Shown piece after piece: positions 8,823 through 17,264 of a stretch of DNA of 64,000 nucleotides. The position numbers were made by a program, and so were the translations under genes. The notes under the pieces are model-generated. The model did no database searches, was not told the origin of the DNA, and worked only from the letters and a program-made list of their open reading frames with translations. Origin of the DNA: Thiorhodovibrio winogradskyi (GTDB lineage: Bacteria > Pseudomonadota > Gammaproteobacteria > Chromatiales > Chromatiaceae); NCBI RefSeq assembly GCF_036208045.1, contig NZ_CP121472.1, positions 1,623,531-1,687,530 on the forward strand, read 5' to 3'. The first letter of the stretch is position 1; every line of letters begins with the position of its first letter.

Positions 8823-10721
8823 ATGACAGCCCACCACGCTTCCAAGGATCCGGGTCCGCACCCTGCGCAGGTGAGCGCGTCCGCCCGGGTCGATGCGGTC
8901 GTCGATCCGGCGCTTCCCGCCACTGCCGCGCGCCTGCGCGCCCATGTCCTGCGCATGACTACCAGGGTCGGGTCCGGCCATCCCACCTCCGCGCTCTCGG
9001 CGGCGGAATTGGTCAGTGCGCTTTTTTTCCAGCAGATGCGCTGGGATCCCAGTGAACCCGGTGGACGGGATCAGGACCGTTTTCTGCTCTCCAAGGGGAA
9101 TGCGACACCCATCTTCTGGGCCGCCTTGCACGAAGCCGGCGCCCTTGATGAAGCCCCCGAGATCCTGTGTCAACTCGACAGCACACTCGAAGGCCATCTC
9201 TCGCCGCGCAATCCCTGGGTGCCCGCTCTGACGGGATCCCTCGGCCAGGGGCTGTCCATCGTCAATGGCATGGCCCTGGCCAACCGCTTCGACGGCATCG
9301 ACGCCCGGCTCTATTGTCTGCTGAGCGATGGCGAATGCAGCGAAGGCGCGGTGTGGGAAAGCGCCCAGTTTGCCGCCGCCCAAAACCTGGGCGCCATCAC
9401 CGCCCTGGTCGATGCCAATGGGCTGCAACAGAGTGGACCCGCCCCGACCGCGACCCAACCGGAGCGCCTGGCCGAGCGGTTTCGTGCCTTCGGCTGGTCA
9501 GCCGAGGTCATCGATGGTCATGACCTTCACGCCATTGTGCGGGCCTTGCGTCCGCTCGATAACGCCCAGCCACGGGCCTTGATCGCCCGCACCGTCAAAG
9601 GTCAGGGGGTGTCTTTTCTGGCTGGTGCCGATGGTTGGCACGGCAAGGCGCTGTCGGCCGAGGAATGCGAGGCCGCGCTGGCCGAAATCCAAGCGCCTGC
9701 CCAGGGGGTTCATATCACACCGCGGCGGGTGCCGGTGTCGCCACCGCCCGCGGTGGCCCCGGCCACGACGAACCCGCCCACGCCGCCCGATCAGCGCGGT
9801 GAGTTGACAGCGACGCGCAGCGGATTCGGCACCGCCTTGGCGCGCGCTGGTGCGCGGTGCAAGGACCTGATTGTGCTGGATGGCGACGTGCGCCATTCGA
9901 CCAAGACAAACGATTTCGCCGCACAGCATCCGGAGCGGTTCATCGAGGCGGGGATTGCCGAACAGAACATGATCGGGACCGCCCTGGGCCTGGCTGTTAG
10001 CGGCAAACGACCCTGCGTGTCGAGCTTCGCCGCCTTTCTCAGCCGCGGCTATGACTTCCTGCGCATGGCCGCGAATTCACGCCCGCCGCATCTGCTGGTG
10101 GTCGGCAGCCATGCCGGGGTGAGCGTCGGCAAGGATAGGCCCTCGCAAATTGGTCTGGAGGACATCGCCATGTTTCGCGCGCTCGACGGCGCCACCCTTC
10201 TCTACCCAAGTGATGCCGTTAGCGCCGAACGGCTGACCGAACAAGCTCTGGAGCAACCCGGTCTGACCTATCTGCGCACCACCCGCGTCAAGACCCCGGT
10301 GCTCTATGGCCCCGGGGAGCCCTTTCCCATCGGTGGCAGCAAGACCTTGATCGCCTCCGAGCAGGACCGCCTGACCCTGGTGGCCGCTGGCGTGGCCGTC
10401 TCCGAAGCCCTGGATGCGTATGTGCAGCTGCTGGAGAGCGGGGTGCCCACCCGAGTAATCGATGCCTATTCGATCGAGCCCTTGGACGTGGAGACCCTGC
10501 TGCGTGCCGGGCGCGAGACCGCTGGGTTGCTGGTGGTGGAAGACCATCATCTCAATGGTGGACTCGGCGATGCCGTGGCCGCGCGGGTCGGGCGCCAGAC
10601 GCGGGTGTTTCGGCTCGGTGTGACCGGCGAACCGCACTATGGCACCCCAGCACAGTTGCGCCGCCGTCAACGCTTGTCGAATAAAGCGATTGAACAGGCC
10701 GCGCTCGCGATGGCGGCCTGA
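8823..10721 (+). CDS. Transketolase
   Basis: Transketolase transfers two-carbon ketol units between sugar phosphates in the pentose phosphate and Calvin cycles, using thiamine diphosphate. The 632-residue protein starts at ATG 8823 behind GGAGG. The N-terminal domain has RVGSGHPTSALSAAEL, EGHLSPRN, TGSLGQGLSIVNGMALANR and the cofactor motif LLSDGECSEGAVWE with VDANGLQQSG. A Pro/Ala-rich linker (about 305-330) leads to the pyrimidine-binding domain (IEAGIAEQNMIGTALGLA) and the C-terminal domain (VIDAYSIEPLD, VVEDHHLNGGLGDA). It is slightly shorter than typical ~660-residue enzymes. It resembles a fusion of the two subunits of split transketolases, so it may be a paralogue rather than the main enzyme. 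Two small genes follow on the same strand. Confidence 0.9.
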   Translation: MTAHHASKDPGPHPAQVSASARVDAVVDPALPATAARLRAHVLRMTTRVGSGHPTSALSAAELVSALFFQQMRWDPSEPGGRDQDRFLLSKGNATPIFWAALHEAGALDEAPEILCQLDSTLEGHLSPRNPWVPALTGSLGQGLSIVNGMALANRFDGIDARLYCLLSDGECSEGAVWESAQFAAAQNLGAITALVDANGLQQSGPAPTATQPERLAERFRAFGWSAEVIDGHDLHAIVRALRPLDNAQPRALIARTVKGQGVSFLAGADGWHGKALSAEECEAALAEIQAPAQGVHITPRRVPVSPPPAVAPATTNPPTPPDQRGELTATRSGFGTALARAGARCKDLIVLDGDVRHSTKTNDFAAQHPERFIEAGIAEQNMIGTALGLAVSGKRPCVSSFAAFLSRGYDFLRMAANSRPPHLLVVGSHAGVSVGKDRPSQIGLEDIAMFRALDGATLLYPSDAVSAERLTEQALEQPGLTYLRTTRVKTPVLYGPGEPFPIGGSKTLIASEQDRLTLVAAGVAVSEALDAYVQLLESGVPTRVIDAYSIEPLDVETLLRAGRETAGLLVVEDHHLNGGLGDAVAARVGRQTRVFRLGVTGEPHYGTPAQLRRRQRLSNKAIEQAALAMAA

Positions 10722-10779
10722 TGGTGGCGGCCTCGACATCGGATCGGATCGGATCAGATCACAACGCAACGGAGAACCT

Positions 10780-11073
10780 ATGACGGCGATGAACGCTAAA
10801 CAACCCCGAAATGCCACCGCACCCATGCCCTGCCCGGATCCTGCCGTGCTGCTGGCTCGGCAGGACTTGAGCCAGGACGAGAAAATCGGTCATCTGCATC
10901 AATGGGAGCTCGATCTGCGCGAAAAACTGGTGGCCGATGAAGAAGCCATGACCAGTGACCTGGCGGCGGACGACCCCTGCCAGGCCAGCGAGCAGCTCGC
11001 CGCCGTGCTGCAGGCGCTTGAGCGCCTCGGCTCAGGCGCCAAAGCGCATCCGACACCAACCAAACAGGGGTGA
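10780..11073 (+). CDS. Small acidic protein of unknown function
   Basis: A 97-residue soluble protein with ATG at 10780 preceded by GGAG (10771-10774). A longer frame exists upstream but overlaps the transketolase end and lacks a binding site. The core reads PAVLLARQDLSQDEKIGHLH, then QWELDLREKL and a run of acidic residues. Similar short proteins are, to my knowledge, found beside CBS-domain and stress genes in proteobacteria, without assigned function. It sits 4 nt upstream of the CBS gene and about 58 nt after transketolase, so the three genes are probably one operon. The leader contains GGATC repeats (10741-10755). Confidence 0.7.
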   Translation: MTAMNAKQPRNATAPMPCPDPAVLLARQDLSQDEKIGHLHQWELDLREKLVADEEAMTSDLAADDPCQASEQLAAVLQALERLGSGAKAHPTPTKQG

Positions 11074-11077
11074 GGCT

Positions 11078-11506
11078 ATGAGCTTGATTGAAGTCCTGCG
11101 CTCGGATGTGGCGCCGGTCGCGGCCGATGCGCCCTTGCTCGATGGCGCGCGCGCGCTGGACCAGGGCGCCACGACCTTGGTACCGGTCACCGATGGCGGC
11201 CAGCTGGTCGGCATGCTGAGCGCGCGCGACATTGTCATCAAGGCCCTGGTGACCGGGCGTGATCCCGCCCGGCTGACCGTGGCGGATGTGATGAGCCGCC
11301 CGCACCGCTGCGCACCACAGACGCCGGTCGATCAGGTCGCCGAACACTTGGCCGACAGCGATCAGCCGGGCTTGGTGGTCCAAGACCCGACCGATGCCAG
11401 CATCCTCGGCGTGGTGGAGATCGCGGCACTGTTGCGCCGACCCGCTCAACAAGCCCATGGGCCGGAGCCCGACTACGTCAAACGGGTACGGGGCGCGGGA
11501 GTCTGA
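11078..11506 (+). CDS. CBS-domain protein
   Basis: A 142-residue protein made of two CBS motifs, which as a pair bind adenosine nucleotides and usually act as energy or redox sensors. ATG 11078 follows TGAGG, only 4 nt after the previous stop. The first CBS covers about residues 8-60 (TLVPVTDGGQLVGMLSARDI) and the second about 65-120 (TVADVMSRPHRCAPQTPVDQ, then GLVVQDPTDASILGVVEI). There is no attached enzyme or membrane domain. The partner is unknown; co-transcription with transketolase suggests, but does not show, regulation of carbon metabolism. Confidence 0.88.
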   Translation: MSLIEVLRSDVAPVAADAPLLDGARALDQGATTLVPVTDGGQLVGMLSARDIVIKALVTGRDPARLTVADVMSRPHRCAPQTPVDQVAEHLADSDQPGLVVQDPTDASILGVVEIAALLRRPAQQAHGPEPDYVKRVRGAGV

Positions 11507-11537
11507 TCGACCGGACAGAGGGGCATTGGGCTCCCGT

Positions 11538-11681
11538 TCAGAGTCCAGACAGCCCAAGCAAGCCAAGGACACCGACGGCGATCAGATAAATCGCAACGAT
11601 GAAATTGAGCAACGCGGGCCGGACCAGAATCAGGATGCCGGCGATCAGGGCGATCAGGGGTTGGATGATGGGATGCAACAT
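11538..11681 (-). CDS. DUF3096 family small membrane protein
   Basis: This 47-residue protein starts at ATG (complement of 11679-11681) with a good GGAG binding site. It reads MLHPIIQPLIALIAGILILV, then RPALLNFIVAIYLIAVGVLG, ending LLGLSGL. Two hydrophobic helices split by an Arg-Pro turn match the DUF3096 family, usually about 50 residues. The function is unknown; it is probably an inner-membrane peptide. It converges tail to tail with the CBS gene, with 31 nt between the stops. Confidence 0.75.
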   Translation of the reverse strand: MLHPIIQPLIALIAGILILVRPALLNFIVAIYLIAVGVLGLLGLSGL

Positions 11682-12196
11682 TGGTGTTTCTCCTGATGTG
11701 AGCAGTCTTTTGCAAGAAGTGCGGCAGCTATTTGGGTAGACCCGGGTTGGACGGTCATCCGCTGCAAGAGTGCCGCGACTCTCGACTCTCGGCGAAGCAA
11801 TACGGATGCCAGCTCCATGAGCCTGATTCGCCTCGCTGGGTTCGGTCTAGCTCAGATTGTAGTTTCTTAAGCCGTCGAGGAACCGCCGGTCCGCGGCGCG
11901 ATCCATCCCAGGAATCCTAGGGTGAACAACCACAGGCTTGGCCCCGGTGTATTTGGCCCGGCTTATGGCTCAATTCCACCGATGTGAGTCGAGAGATGCT
12001 CCAAGTCTCGCCATCTGTAAGGATTCAGATCCGTGGCGAGCATTGGTTTCTTGAAAAACCTTGTGCTCCCGCCCTCTGTCCGAGTTCCCGCCGTCGAATG
12101 GTTTTAGGACCAACGATTCGATGTCCGCTGTTGTCAGTCTGGCACGCTCTCTGCTTTCCCTGTTCTTGCCAATCAATTAGCACGAGGGCTTAACAT
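11682..12196. other. Gene-free spacer
   Basis: No gene, RNA or clear regulatory structure is recognised. The ribosome binding site of the next gene (CGAGGG) is at the right end. Confidence 0.5.
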
Positions 12197-12496
12197 ATGA
12201 AAAAAAGATGCGCACTTGCCACAACATTTTTTGCAACCTTGCTGTTTGTATCGGGTGCTATGGCTCAGGAGGTCTACAAAGGGCTTGCCGAGGAAAACCC
12301 CGATCTAACCGGAAACCCGTTACCGGCGACTCCCCAGGAGACGGAGCAGGAAACGGGTTCGAAGGCCAAGGTCTATAAAGGTCTCGCCGATGAAAATCCG
12401 GACTTGGTCGACCAAGGCGAGACGGATAAGGCTCCGACTGAAAAGAACCCCGAGATCTATGAGGAAGCGAAGCCCAATCCAGATCTGACCTATTGA
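12197..12496 (+). CDS. Small secreted acidic protein with an internal repeat
   Basis: A 99-residue protein starting at ATG 12197. The first 23 residues form a classical signal peptide (MKKRCALATT, a hydrophobic core, then SGAMA before QEV), so it is exported to the periplasm. The mature part is acidic and low in complexity. It contains the repeat VYKGLAEENPDL (about 25-36) and again VYKGLADENPDL (about 59-70), then degenerate versions (EKNPEIYEEA, PNPDLTY). I do not recognise a family. A strong hairpin lies just downstream. The repeat could be a short binding motif; that is inference. Confidence 0.75.
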   Translation: MKKRCALATTFFATLLFVSGAMAQEVYKGLAEENPDLTGNPLPATPQETEQETGSKAKVYKGLADENPDLVDQGETDKAPTEKNPEIYEEAKPNPDLTY

Positions 12497-12504
12497 TCGA
12501 ACGA

Positions 12505-12529
12505 CTAGCGATGATCGCCTCATCGCTAG
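12505..12529 (+). terminator. Strong hairpin after the small secreted protein gene
   Basis: CTAGCGATGA-TCGCC-TCATCGCTAG forms a perfect 10-bp stem, 8 nt after the stop codon of the preceding gene. No T-run follows, so it may act as an RNA-stabilising or processing hairpin rather than an intrinsic terminator. Confidence 0.5.
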
Positions 12530-13040
12530 GGATCAGGGGCGGCATTTCGATCTGGGGGACATGATTGAAGGATGCAGGGCGCTCCCGCTTGATGAGTTTT
12601 CTCATCGGCGGGGCGTCTCTGATCCTTGGCACGCGTGATGACCAGTTCCCTAGCAGAACGCGGATTCGTATAGCCTTACTTCTTCCCTGCAATCGGTAAA
12701 CATGGGGTATAGGATAAACTAGTTGCAACTCATTGCGGCGGTTTCTCCCGTCTTAACTGTTGCGCTGCTGTTACCCCGCACTAGCTCCACGAAAAGTCGC
12801 CGATGGAAGGCCGCTCAACGCGCAGGGTCTGCTCGTGGAGCAGAACCATGCGGGTGGCTGTTTGCCCTGAAATCCGCAATCGTTCGGGGCCGAACTTAGG
12901 GCCACGGAAGCGATGGACTTTTTGCGGCCGAGACCATACACCAGATTGCAGGAAAATGGTGGTTTGTTCAGCGTTTCCGCAGTGGTTCAAATGACTTGGA
13001 CGGTCGATCAAATTTGGTCATTATTGTCATGGAGTTTCCC
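12530..13040. other. Gene-free spacer
   Basis: Overlapping short frames on both strands (for example 12781-13011) have no family features. GGAG at 13031-13034 precedes the vapB remnant. Confidence 0.45.
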
Positions 13041-13186
13041 ATGGATACCGCACGACTGCTGTGTTTTTGTTACCCATGGATGATCCCTGGCAAATACTTG
13101 CCGCCGGCCTGGAAGCTGTTGAGCCCGGCTTCGCACTCACGCGGGAGCAGCCCGAGGATCAAATGCGCACCGACATTGCGCCATGA
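13041..13186 (+). pseudogene. VapB-type antitoxin, internally deleted remnant
   Basis: The sequence starts MDTARLL at ATG 13041 with a GGAG binding site, like AbrB-type VapB antitoxins (usually METARLF followed by a DNA-binding swapped hairpin). The frame then changes, and another frame gives AVFLLPMDDPWQILAAGLEA and a typical toxin-binding tail ending at TGA 13184-13186. The DNA-binding segment between the two is missing. The stop overlaps the vapC start as ATGA, the usual arrangement of such operons. Confidence 0.65.
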
Positions 13187-13356
13187 TCTTGCTCGACACC
13201 AATATTTGCATCTATATGCGATCTTGGTGTTTGACTCAATCTGTGTTCTGGGGTGCTGCCAGGCATGGGCTTGCGCGCGGGGTTGGCTGGGCCGTGCCGC
13301 CGTCGTTCGGCGGCGACCACTTTTGTTGGATTATTCGTCGCGATGCCAAGTGTTGA
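13183..13356 (+). pseudogene. VapC (PIN-domain) toxin N-terminal fragment
   Basis: MILLDTNICIYM at 13183 is the first strand of a PIN-domain ribonuclease and includes the first catalytic Asp (D5). After about 13 residues the similarity stops; the frame runs on with unrelated sequence to TGA at 13354-13356, overlapping the end of the oppositely oriented gene. The other catalytic acids are absent, so no toxin can be made. Confidence 0.65.
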
Positions 13357-13774
13357 ACACGAGGGTGCGCGAGCCCTGTTCCGGGATGGAGACGGGACGC
13401 TCGAAGCTGCGTTCATCGACACTGGCCATCACCCGATACTCCCCGGCGGGCAAGTTCGCCAGGAACCAGGGCCCTGGCGACGGCGCCGAAAGCACCGGAT
13501 CGCCGCGCCTATCCATGATGGTCACAGCCACATCGCCCAGGTAGTGCCCATCGACGCGGGCAAACTCCAGTTTTAGGTTGTAGTCCTGACCGAAATGTTT
13601 GCTGAGCTGCTCCCGCTCATGGGTGCCAATGCCGCCGCTCACCCAGGCATGCCCCTGGTATTGCCCTTGGGTGAAATAGTTCGGATCGAACTGAGGAACT
13701 GAGGTGGCCGTGGCCAAGTGGGGCAAGCTGATCAGAGTTGCGATGGCGAGGATTTGCTGTTTGCGCCTTGTCAT
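13331..13774 (-). CDS. Secreted protein with a carboxypeptidase-regulatory-like fold
   Basis: A 147-residue protein; ATG at the complement of 13772-13774 behind AGGAG. The N-terminus is a signal peptide (MTRRKQQILAIATLISLPHL, cleavage probably near ATA-TS). The first half of the mature protein (VSGGIGTHEREQL, then DYNLKLEFARVDGHYLGDV) resembles periplasmic proteins with a short beta-sandwich. The second half (VTIMDRRGDPVLSAPSPGPW, then LPAGEYRV) looks like a carboxypeptidase-regulatory-like or CARDB-type strand pattern. No catalytic residues are visible. Its 3' end overlaps the vapC remnant. Confidence 0.75.
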   Translation of the reverse strand: MTRRKQQILAIATLISLPHLATATSVPQFDPNYFTQGQYQGHAWVSGGIGTHEREQLSKHFGQDYNLKLEFARVDGHYLGDVAVTIMDRRGDPVLSAPSPGPWFLANLPAGEYRVMASVDERSFERPVSIPEQGSRTLVFNTWHRDE

Positions 13775-14059
13775 AATGATCTCCTGATAGTGATCTACTG
13801 TAGCGATCTCCCGCGCAGCGTTGCGAGATGGAATGCTTCGCGCTCGGTAGCCTGAAGGTCGGGGACTCGATTCAGTCGAACGCCTTTGACGACAGTGCTA
13901 GCATGAGCTGTGCCAGTTTTGAGATCCCGAGAAGGTTAAGTCCATCGCGGTTGTCAGTCAGCGCCTGGTTCAAAACCACCCTCTGCCGGGGCCAATCCGG
14001 TGGCACGGCGGTTGCAGCCGACGCGGGGAGATCCCAACGCCTTTCCCGCCGGAGTCCGC
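13775..14059. other. Gene-free spacer
   Basis: No gene recognised. This is the divergent intergenic region between the secreted protein gene and the glycoside hydrolase remnant, and it may hold promoters for both; no clear -35/-10 pair is seen. Confidence 0.4.
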
Positions 14060-15430
14060 ATGCCCAACCGAACTTCTCCACGCGCGCCGATCCAGGATCG
14101 AATCCCTCATCTGCGTGCCCACACCAGCGCTGTGGCGCTCTATGGCGGACGCGGCTGGCGGGCGTTGCGCTATGGGCTGAATCTGATGGTGTTCTCGCGC
14201 ATCCTGACCGGCCGGGCCGGTCTGACCCCGATCGAATTGCCGCCGGCGGTCGTGCGGAAAAAAGGCGTGCAAGAAGCCCCACCGCGCCCACGTGTGCTCG
14301 ATGCTGGGCGTGACGGCGTGCTGAGGGACTTCGCGGCCGGCTTCGCCGAGGTCCATGCGCTGCTGTTCGCCAACCTGCAGACCGCCGGGCTGCTTTCGCC
14401 CCATCGCTCGGCGCGCCCTGGCCCGGCGTTTCAAGGCATTTACCTCTGGGACTCGGCCTTTATCGCGCCCATCTGGCAGCACTTGGATTCTGACGTCGCC
14501 GCCGAGGTGCTGGCCTCGGTGCTCGCGGTGCTCGCGGTGCGCGAGGGACGCTGGCGGCGCCGGACTTCAGCACCTATGTGGTGTTACAACTCGAGGCCTT
14601 GAGCGCCATGGCACAACGCCTGGGGAAGGCTGCGGAGGCCGAGCGGCATGCCGAGCAGGCAGAGACTCTGCGCGCCCGGATCAATCGCCTGCTTTGGGAC
14701 GAGACCGACGGGCTCTACTATGACCGCGATGCCGCCGGTCAACCGCTGCGGGTAGCGACCATCGCCTCGCTCCTGCCGCTGTGGGCCGGGGTTCCCGATG
14801 CCAAACAGGCGCGGCGGCTGGTTGCGCGCATCACCGCACCGGCGCACTTTGGTACCCCAATACCCTTGCCCTCGGTGGATCGCGCTGACGCCCGCTTCGA
14901 GAAAGACATGTGGCGCGGGCCGGTGTGGCTAAACACCGCCTACGCGGTCATCCAGGGCCTGTTGCGCCATGGCTATACGCGCGCGGCCGGCGAGCTGGCG
15001 CTGCGCTTGTGCGCCGGCGTCTATCGGGTGTTCGACCACGAGCGGCAGATCTATGAGTTCTACGATCCCGAGCTGCCCCACACGCGCGCTGCGGCGCAAA
15101 CGCGGCAACTGGTGGAAGACCCTGACCCTGGGCGCCGGGCCGCAGCGCGACTTCGTCGGCTGGTCCGGGCTGGTCAATCCATTGCTGATCGAGGTGCTGC
15201 TCGGGCTCGAAGAGCGCGACGGGGCGCCGCGCCCGCGCCCGCGCCTGCCGGCGCGCTGCCTCGGTGTGCGCGTCGAGCTTTCGTGGCCGCGTCTGGGCGG
15301 CACCCCGCGGTTGGTCATGCCGGAAGCCGACCGCATCGAAGGCGTGTGGCGCGACGGTCGCGGCGAGCGGCCCTTTCGCACCGGCTTCGATCAGTCCGTG
15401 ACGCCGCGCCCGGCTGCCGCGGGCACCTGA
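14060..15430 (+). pseudogene. Trehalase-like (GH63/GH37-type) glycoside hydrolase, frameshifted
   Basis: From ATG 14060 the frame contains FQGIYLWDSAFIAPIWQHLD, typical of the (alpha/alpha)6-barrel hydrolases that act on trehalose, mannosylglycerate or glucosylglycerate. The frame is lost near 14550 and similarity resumes one frame away at APDFSTYVVLQLEALSAMAQ, through DMWRGPVWLNTAYAVIQGLL. Near 15118 it returns to the first frame (TLTLGAGPQRDFVGWSGLVN) and ends at TGA 15428-15430. A block normally lying between LAVLAVREG and PDFSTYV appears deleted at the first break. It lies 37 nt before a glycosyltransferase gene, suggesting a former pair for making and degrading a compatible solute. The exact substrate cannot be told. 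Confidence 0.75.
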
Positions 15431-15467
15431 GCGCGCCCGCATCTTTCCCACTCGCGAGAATTCCCCC

Positions 15468-16700
15468 ATGCGCTATTGCGATCTCACCTTTGCCTACACC
15501 GACACCAGCGGCGGCATTCGCACCTACATCGATCACAAGCGCCGTTTCATAGCCGAGCACACCACCGACGAGCATGTGTTGATCGTCCCTGGCGAGCGCG
15601 ACCTCGTCCAACGCGATGGGCGTCTGACCCAGGTTGAGATCAAGAGCCCGGTGATTCCCGGCGCCGCGCCCTACCGCATCTTTCCCGGCCCCGGCCCGGT
15701 GCACCAAGCCCTGGTCGAGCAGACGCCTGATCTGATCGAGCTGGGAAGCGTGTTCGTCGCTCCCTGGGCGGCCTTTCGTTATCGCGCGGAGTGCCAGGAG
15801 TCTGGCCGCCGCTGCCCGGTGACCGCTTACTTTCATACCGACATCGCCCACACCTACGTCGGTGCGCCGCTGCGCCGCTGGCTGGCGGGGGAACTGGCCG
15901 GGTTCAGTGAGCTGCTCGCGCATTGGGGCGAGCGGGTCGGCGATTGGGCGGAGGAGGGCGCTGAGAGCGCCTTCGGCTCCGTGTTTCGCCGCTGTGACCT
16001 CACCCTGGCGGCCACGCCCGCGCAGGCCGCGCGTCTGAGCCGCTATGGGGTGCGCGACACCGCGATTATCCCCTTGGGCGTCGATCTGAATCACTATGGC
16101 CCGCACCGGCGCGACCCGGCCTGGCGCCGAGCGCTGGGTGTCGCCGAGGATGAGTGGCTGTTGCTCTACTGCGGGCGCCTCGACAGCGAAAAGGCCGTGA
16201 AGGTGCTGGTCGATGCCTTCATCTGCTTGCCCGAGTCGCCGCGCTTTCACCTGGCACTGATGGGCGAGGGGCCTTTGCGTGAGCAACTCGAAGCCGAGGC
16301 CGATGCCAGGGAACGCCTGCATGTGCTGCCCTATGAACGCGACCCTGGGCGCTATGCCGAACGCCTGGCTTCGGCGGACATCTATGTGACCGCCGGGCCT
16401 TATGAGACCTTCGGCCTGGCCGTGGTGGAGGCCGAGGCCTCCGGGCTGCCGGTGGTCGGCGTCGATGCCGGCGCGCTGCGCGAGCGTGTCCAACCGGCCT
16501 GGGGCCGGTTGGGTCCGGTGGGCGATGCGCGGAGCATGGCCAAGAACATCCTCGCGGTGGCGCGCGAGCGCGATCGCCTGGGCGCCGTCGCCCGGGACCA
16601 TGTGCTGGAAGCCGGCCATGACTGGTCCGATAGCTTCAGCAAGCTGTTTGGGCACTCTGCCAGATTGTTGAAAAGCGAGCCTCGCGGGACGGGTGCATAA
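15468..16700 (+). CDS. GT4-type glycosyltransferase
   Basis: A 410-residue GT-B fold enzyme that transfers a sugar from a nucleotide-sugar donor to an unknown acceptor. The N-terminal domain opens with the family's loop (YTDTSGGIRTYIDHKRRFI). The C-terminal domain begins at about residue 225 with LLLYCGRLDSEKAVKVLVDA and includes the donor-binding EX7E motif in YETFGLAVVEAEASGLPVV (about 316-334). The ATG at 15468 is the first in the frame. Its position just after a trehalase-like hydrolase remnant suggests a role in solute or envelope glycoside synthesis, but the acceptor is unknown. Confidence 0.85.
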   Translation: MRYCDLTFAYTDTSGGIRTYIDHKRRFIAEHTTDEHVLIVPGERDLVQRDGRLTQVEIKSPVIPGAAPYRIFPGPGPVHQALVEQTPDLIELGSVFVAPWAAFRYRAECQESGRRCPVTAYFHTDIAHTYVGAPLRRWLAGELAGFSELLAHWGERVGDWAEEGAESAFGSVFRRCDLTLAATPAQAARLSRYGVRDTAIIPLGVDLNHYGPHRRDPAWRRALGVAEDEWLLLYCGRLDSEKAVKVLVDAFICLPESPRFHLALMGEGPLREQLEAEADARERLHVLPYERDPGRYAERLASADIYVTAGPYETFGLAVVEAEASGLPVVGVDAGALRERVQPAWGRLGPVGDARSMAKNILAVARERDRLGAVARDHVLEAGHDWSDSFSKLFGHSARLLKSEPRGTGA

Positions 16701-16795
16701 GCACCAGCGGTGGTCCATTTAAACCAGTCACGTCCGATCAAACAGCGCTCGGGTGTCTTGCTCCTGTCGATCCTCAACCTCCTCCTGCCGTGCCC

Positions 16796-17260
16796 TCAGG
16801 CTCGCGGCAGACGCCTTTCAGCGGAACTACTCAAGCGCAGATACAGGGCCAAGGCTGCCACCATGGCAGCCGCGGTGGCCAGCAGGATGGACGGATAGAT
16901 CAGCAGACGCAGACCACCATTCGCGGCGCCCAGTATGAACACCAAGGCTTCCAGACTCACCGCGATCACAATGATGACCAGAAACTTGGTCAGGGTCTCG
17001 CGTGCCTCCGTGGCCGAGCGCAGTTCACGGTTGCGCAGGACTTCCTCTTCCATCAGATACTTCCCGACATCGAACACCGCGAGCGCGACCACCACCAGGC
17101 CGATGCCATCGAGCATCGATGGCTTGAGGCTGCTACCGGTCCGCAGTGCTTCCCAGACATCCACCACGGCCACCGCGATCAAGGCCAGGCTGATACTGGT
17201 CAGTACCAGACTGGAAAAAGCATAGAGCACCCGCGAGAGAATCAGATAGGCCCTGTGCAT
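16796..17260 (-). CDS. Four-helix small membrane protein of unknown function
   Basis: A 154-residue protein; ATG at the complement of 17258-17260, 4 nt after the stop of the BCCT gene, so probably co-transcribed and translationally coupled. A longer frame would overlap the transporter gene. Four hydrophobic segments lie near residues 10-32, 46-64, 87-108 and 113-134, with a charged cytoplasmic loop (KYLMEEEVLRNRELRSATEA) between the second and third. The pattern resembles PsiE-like proteins but I cannot confirm the family. A transporter-accessory or stress role is inferred from context only. Confidence 0.7.
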   Translation of the reverse strand: MHRAYLILSRVLYAFSSLVLTSISLALIAVAVVDVWEALRTGSSLKPSMLDGIGLVVVALAVFDVGKYLMEEEVLRNRELRSATEARETLTKFLVIIVIAVSLEALVFILGAANGGLRLLIYPSILLATAAAMVAALALYLRLSSSAERRLPRA

Positions 17261-17264
17261 GGTA

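Noticed and set aside
15315-16718. A 467-codon minus-strand frame opposite the glycosyltransferase gene
   Set aside because: The plus strand encodes a complete GT4 enzyme with its motifs; the minus frame has low-complexity His/Gln/Gly composition and no family.
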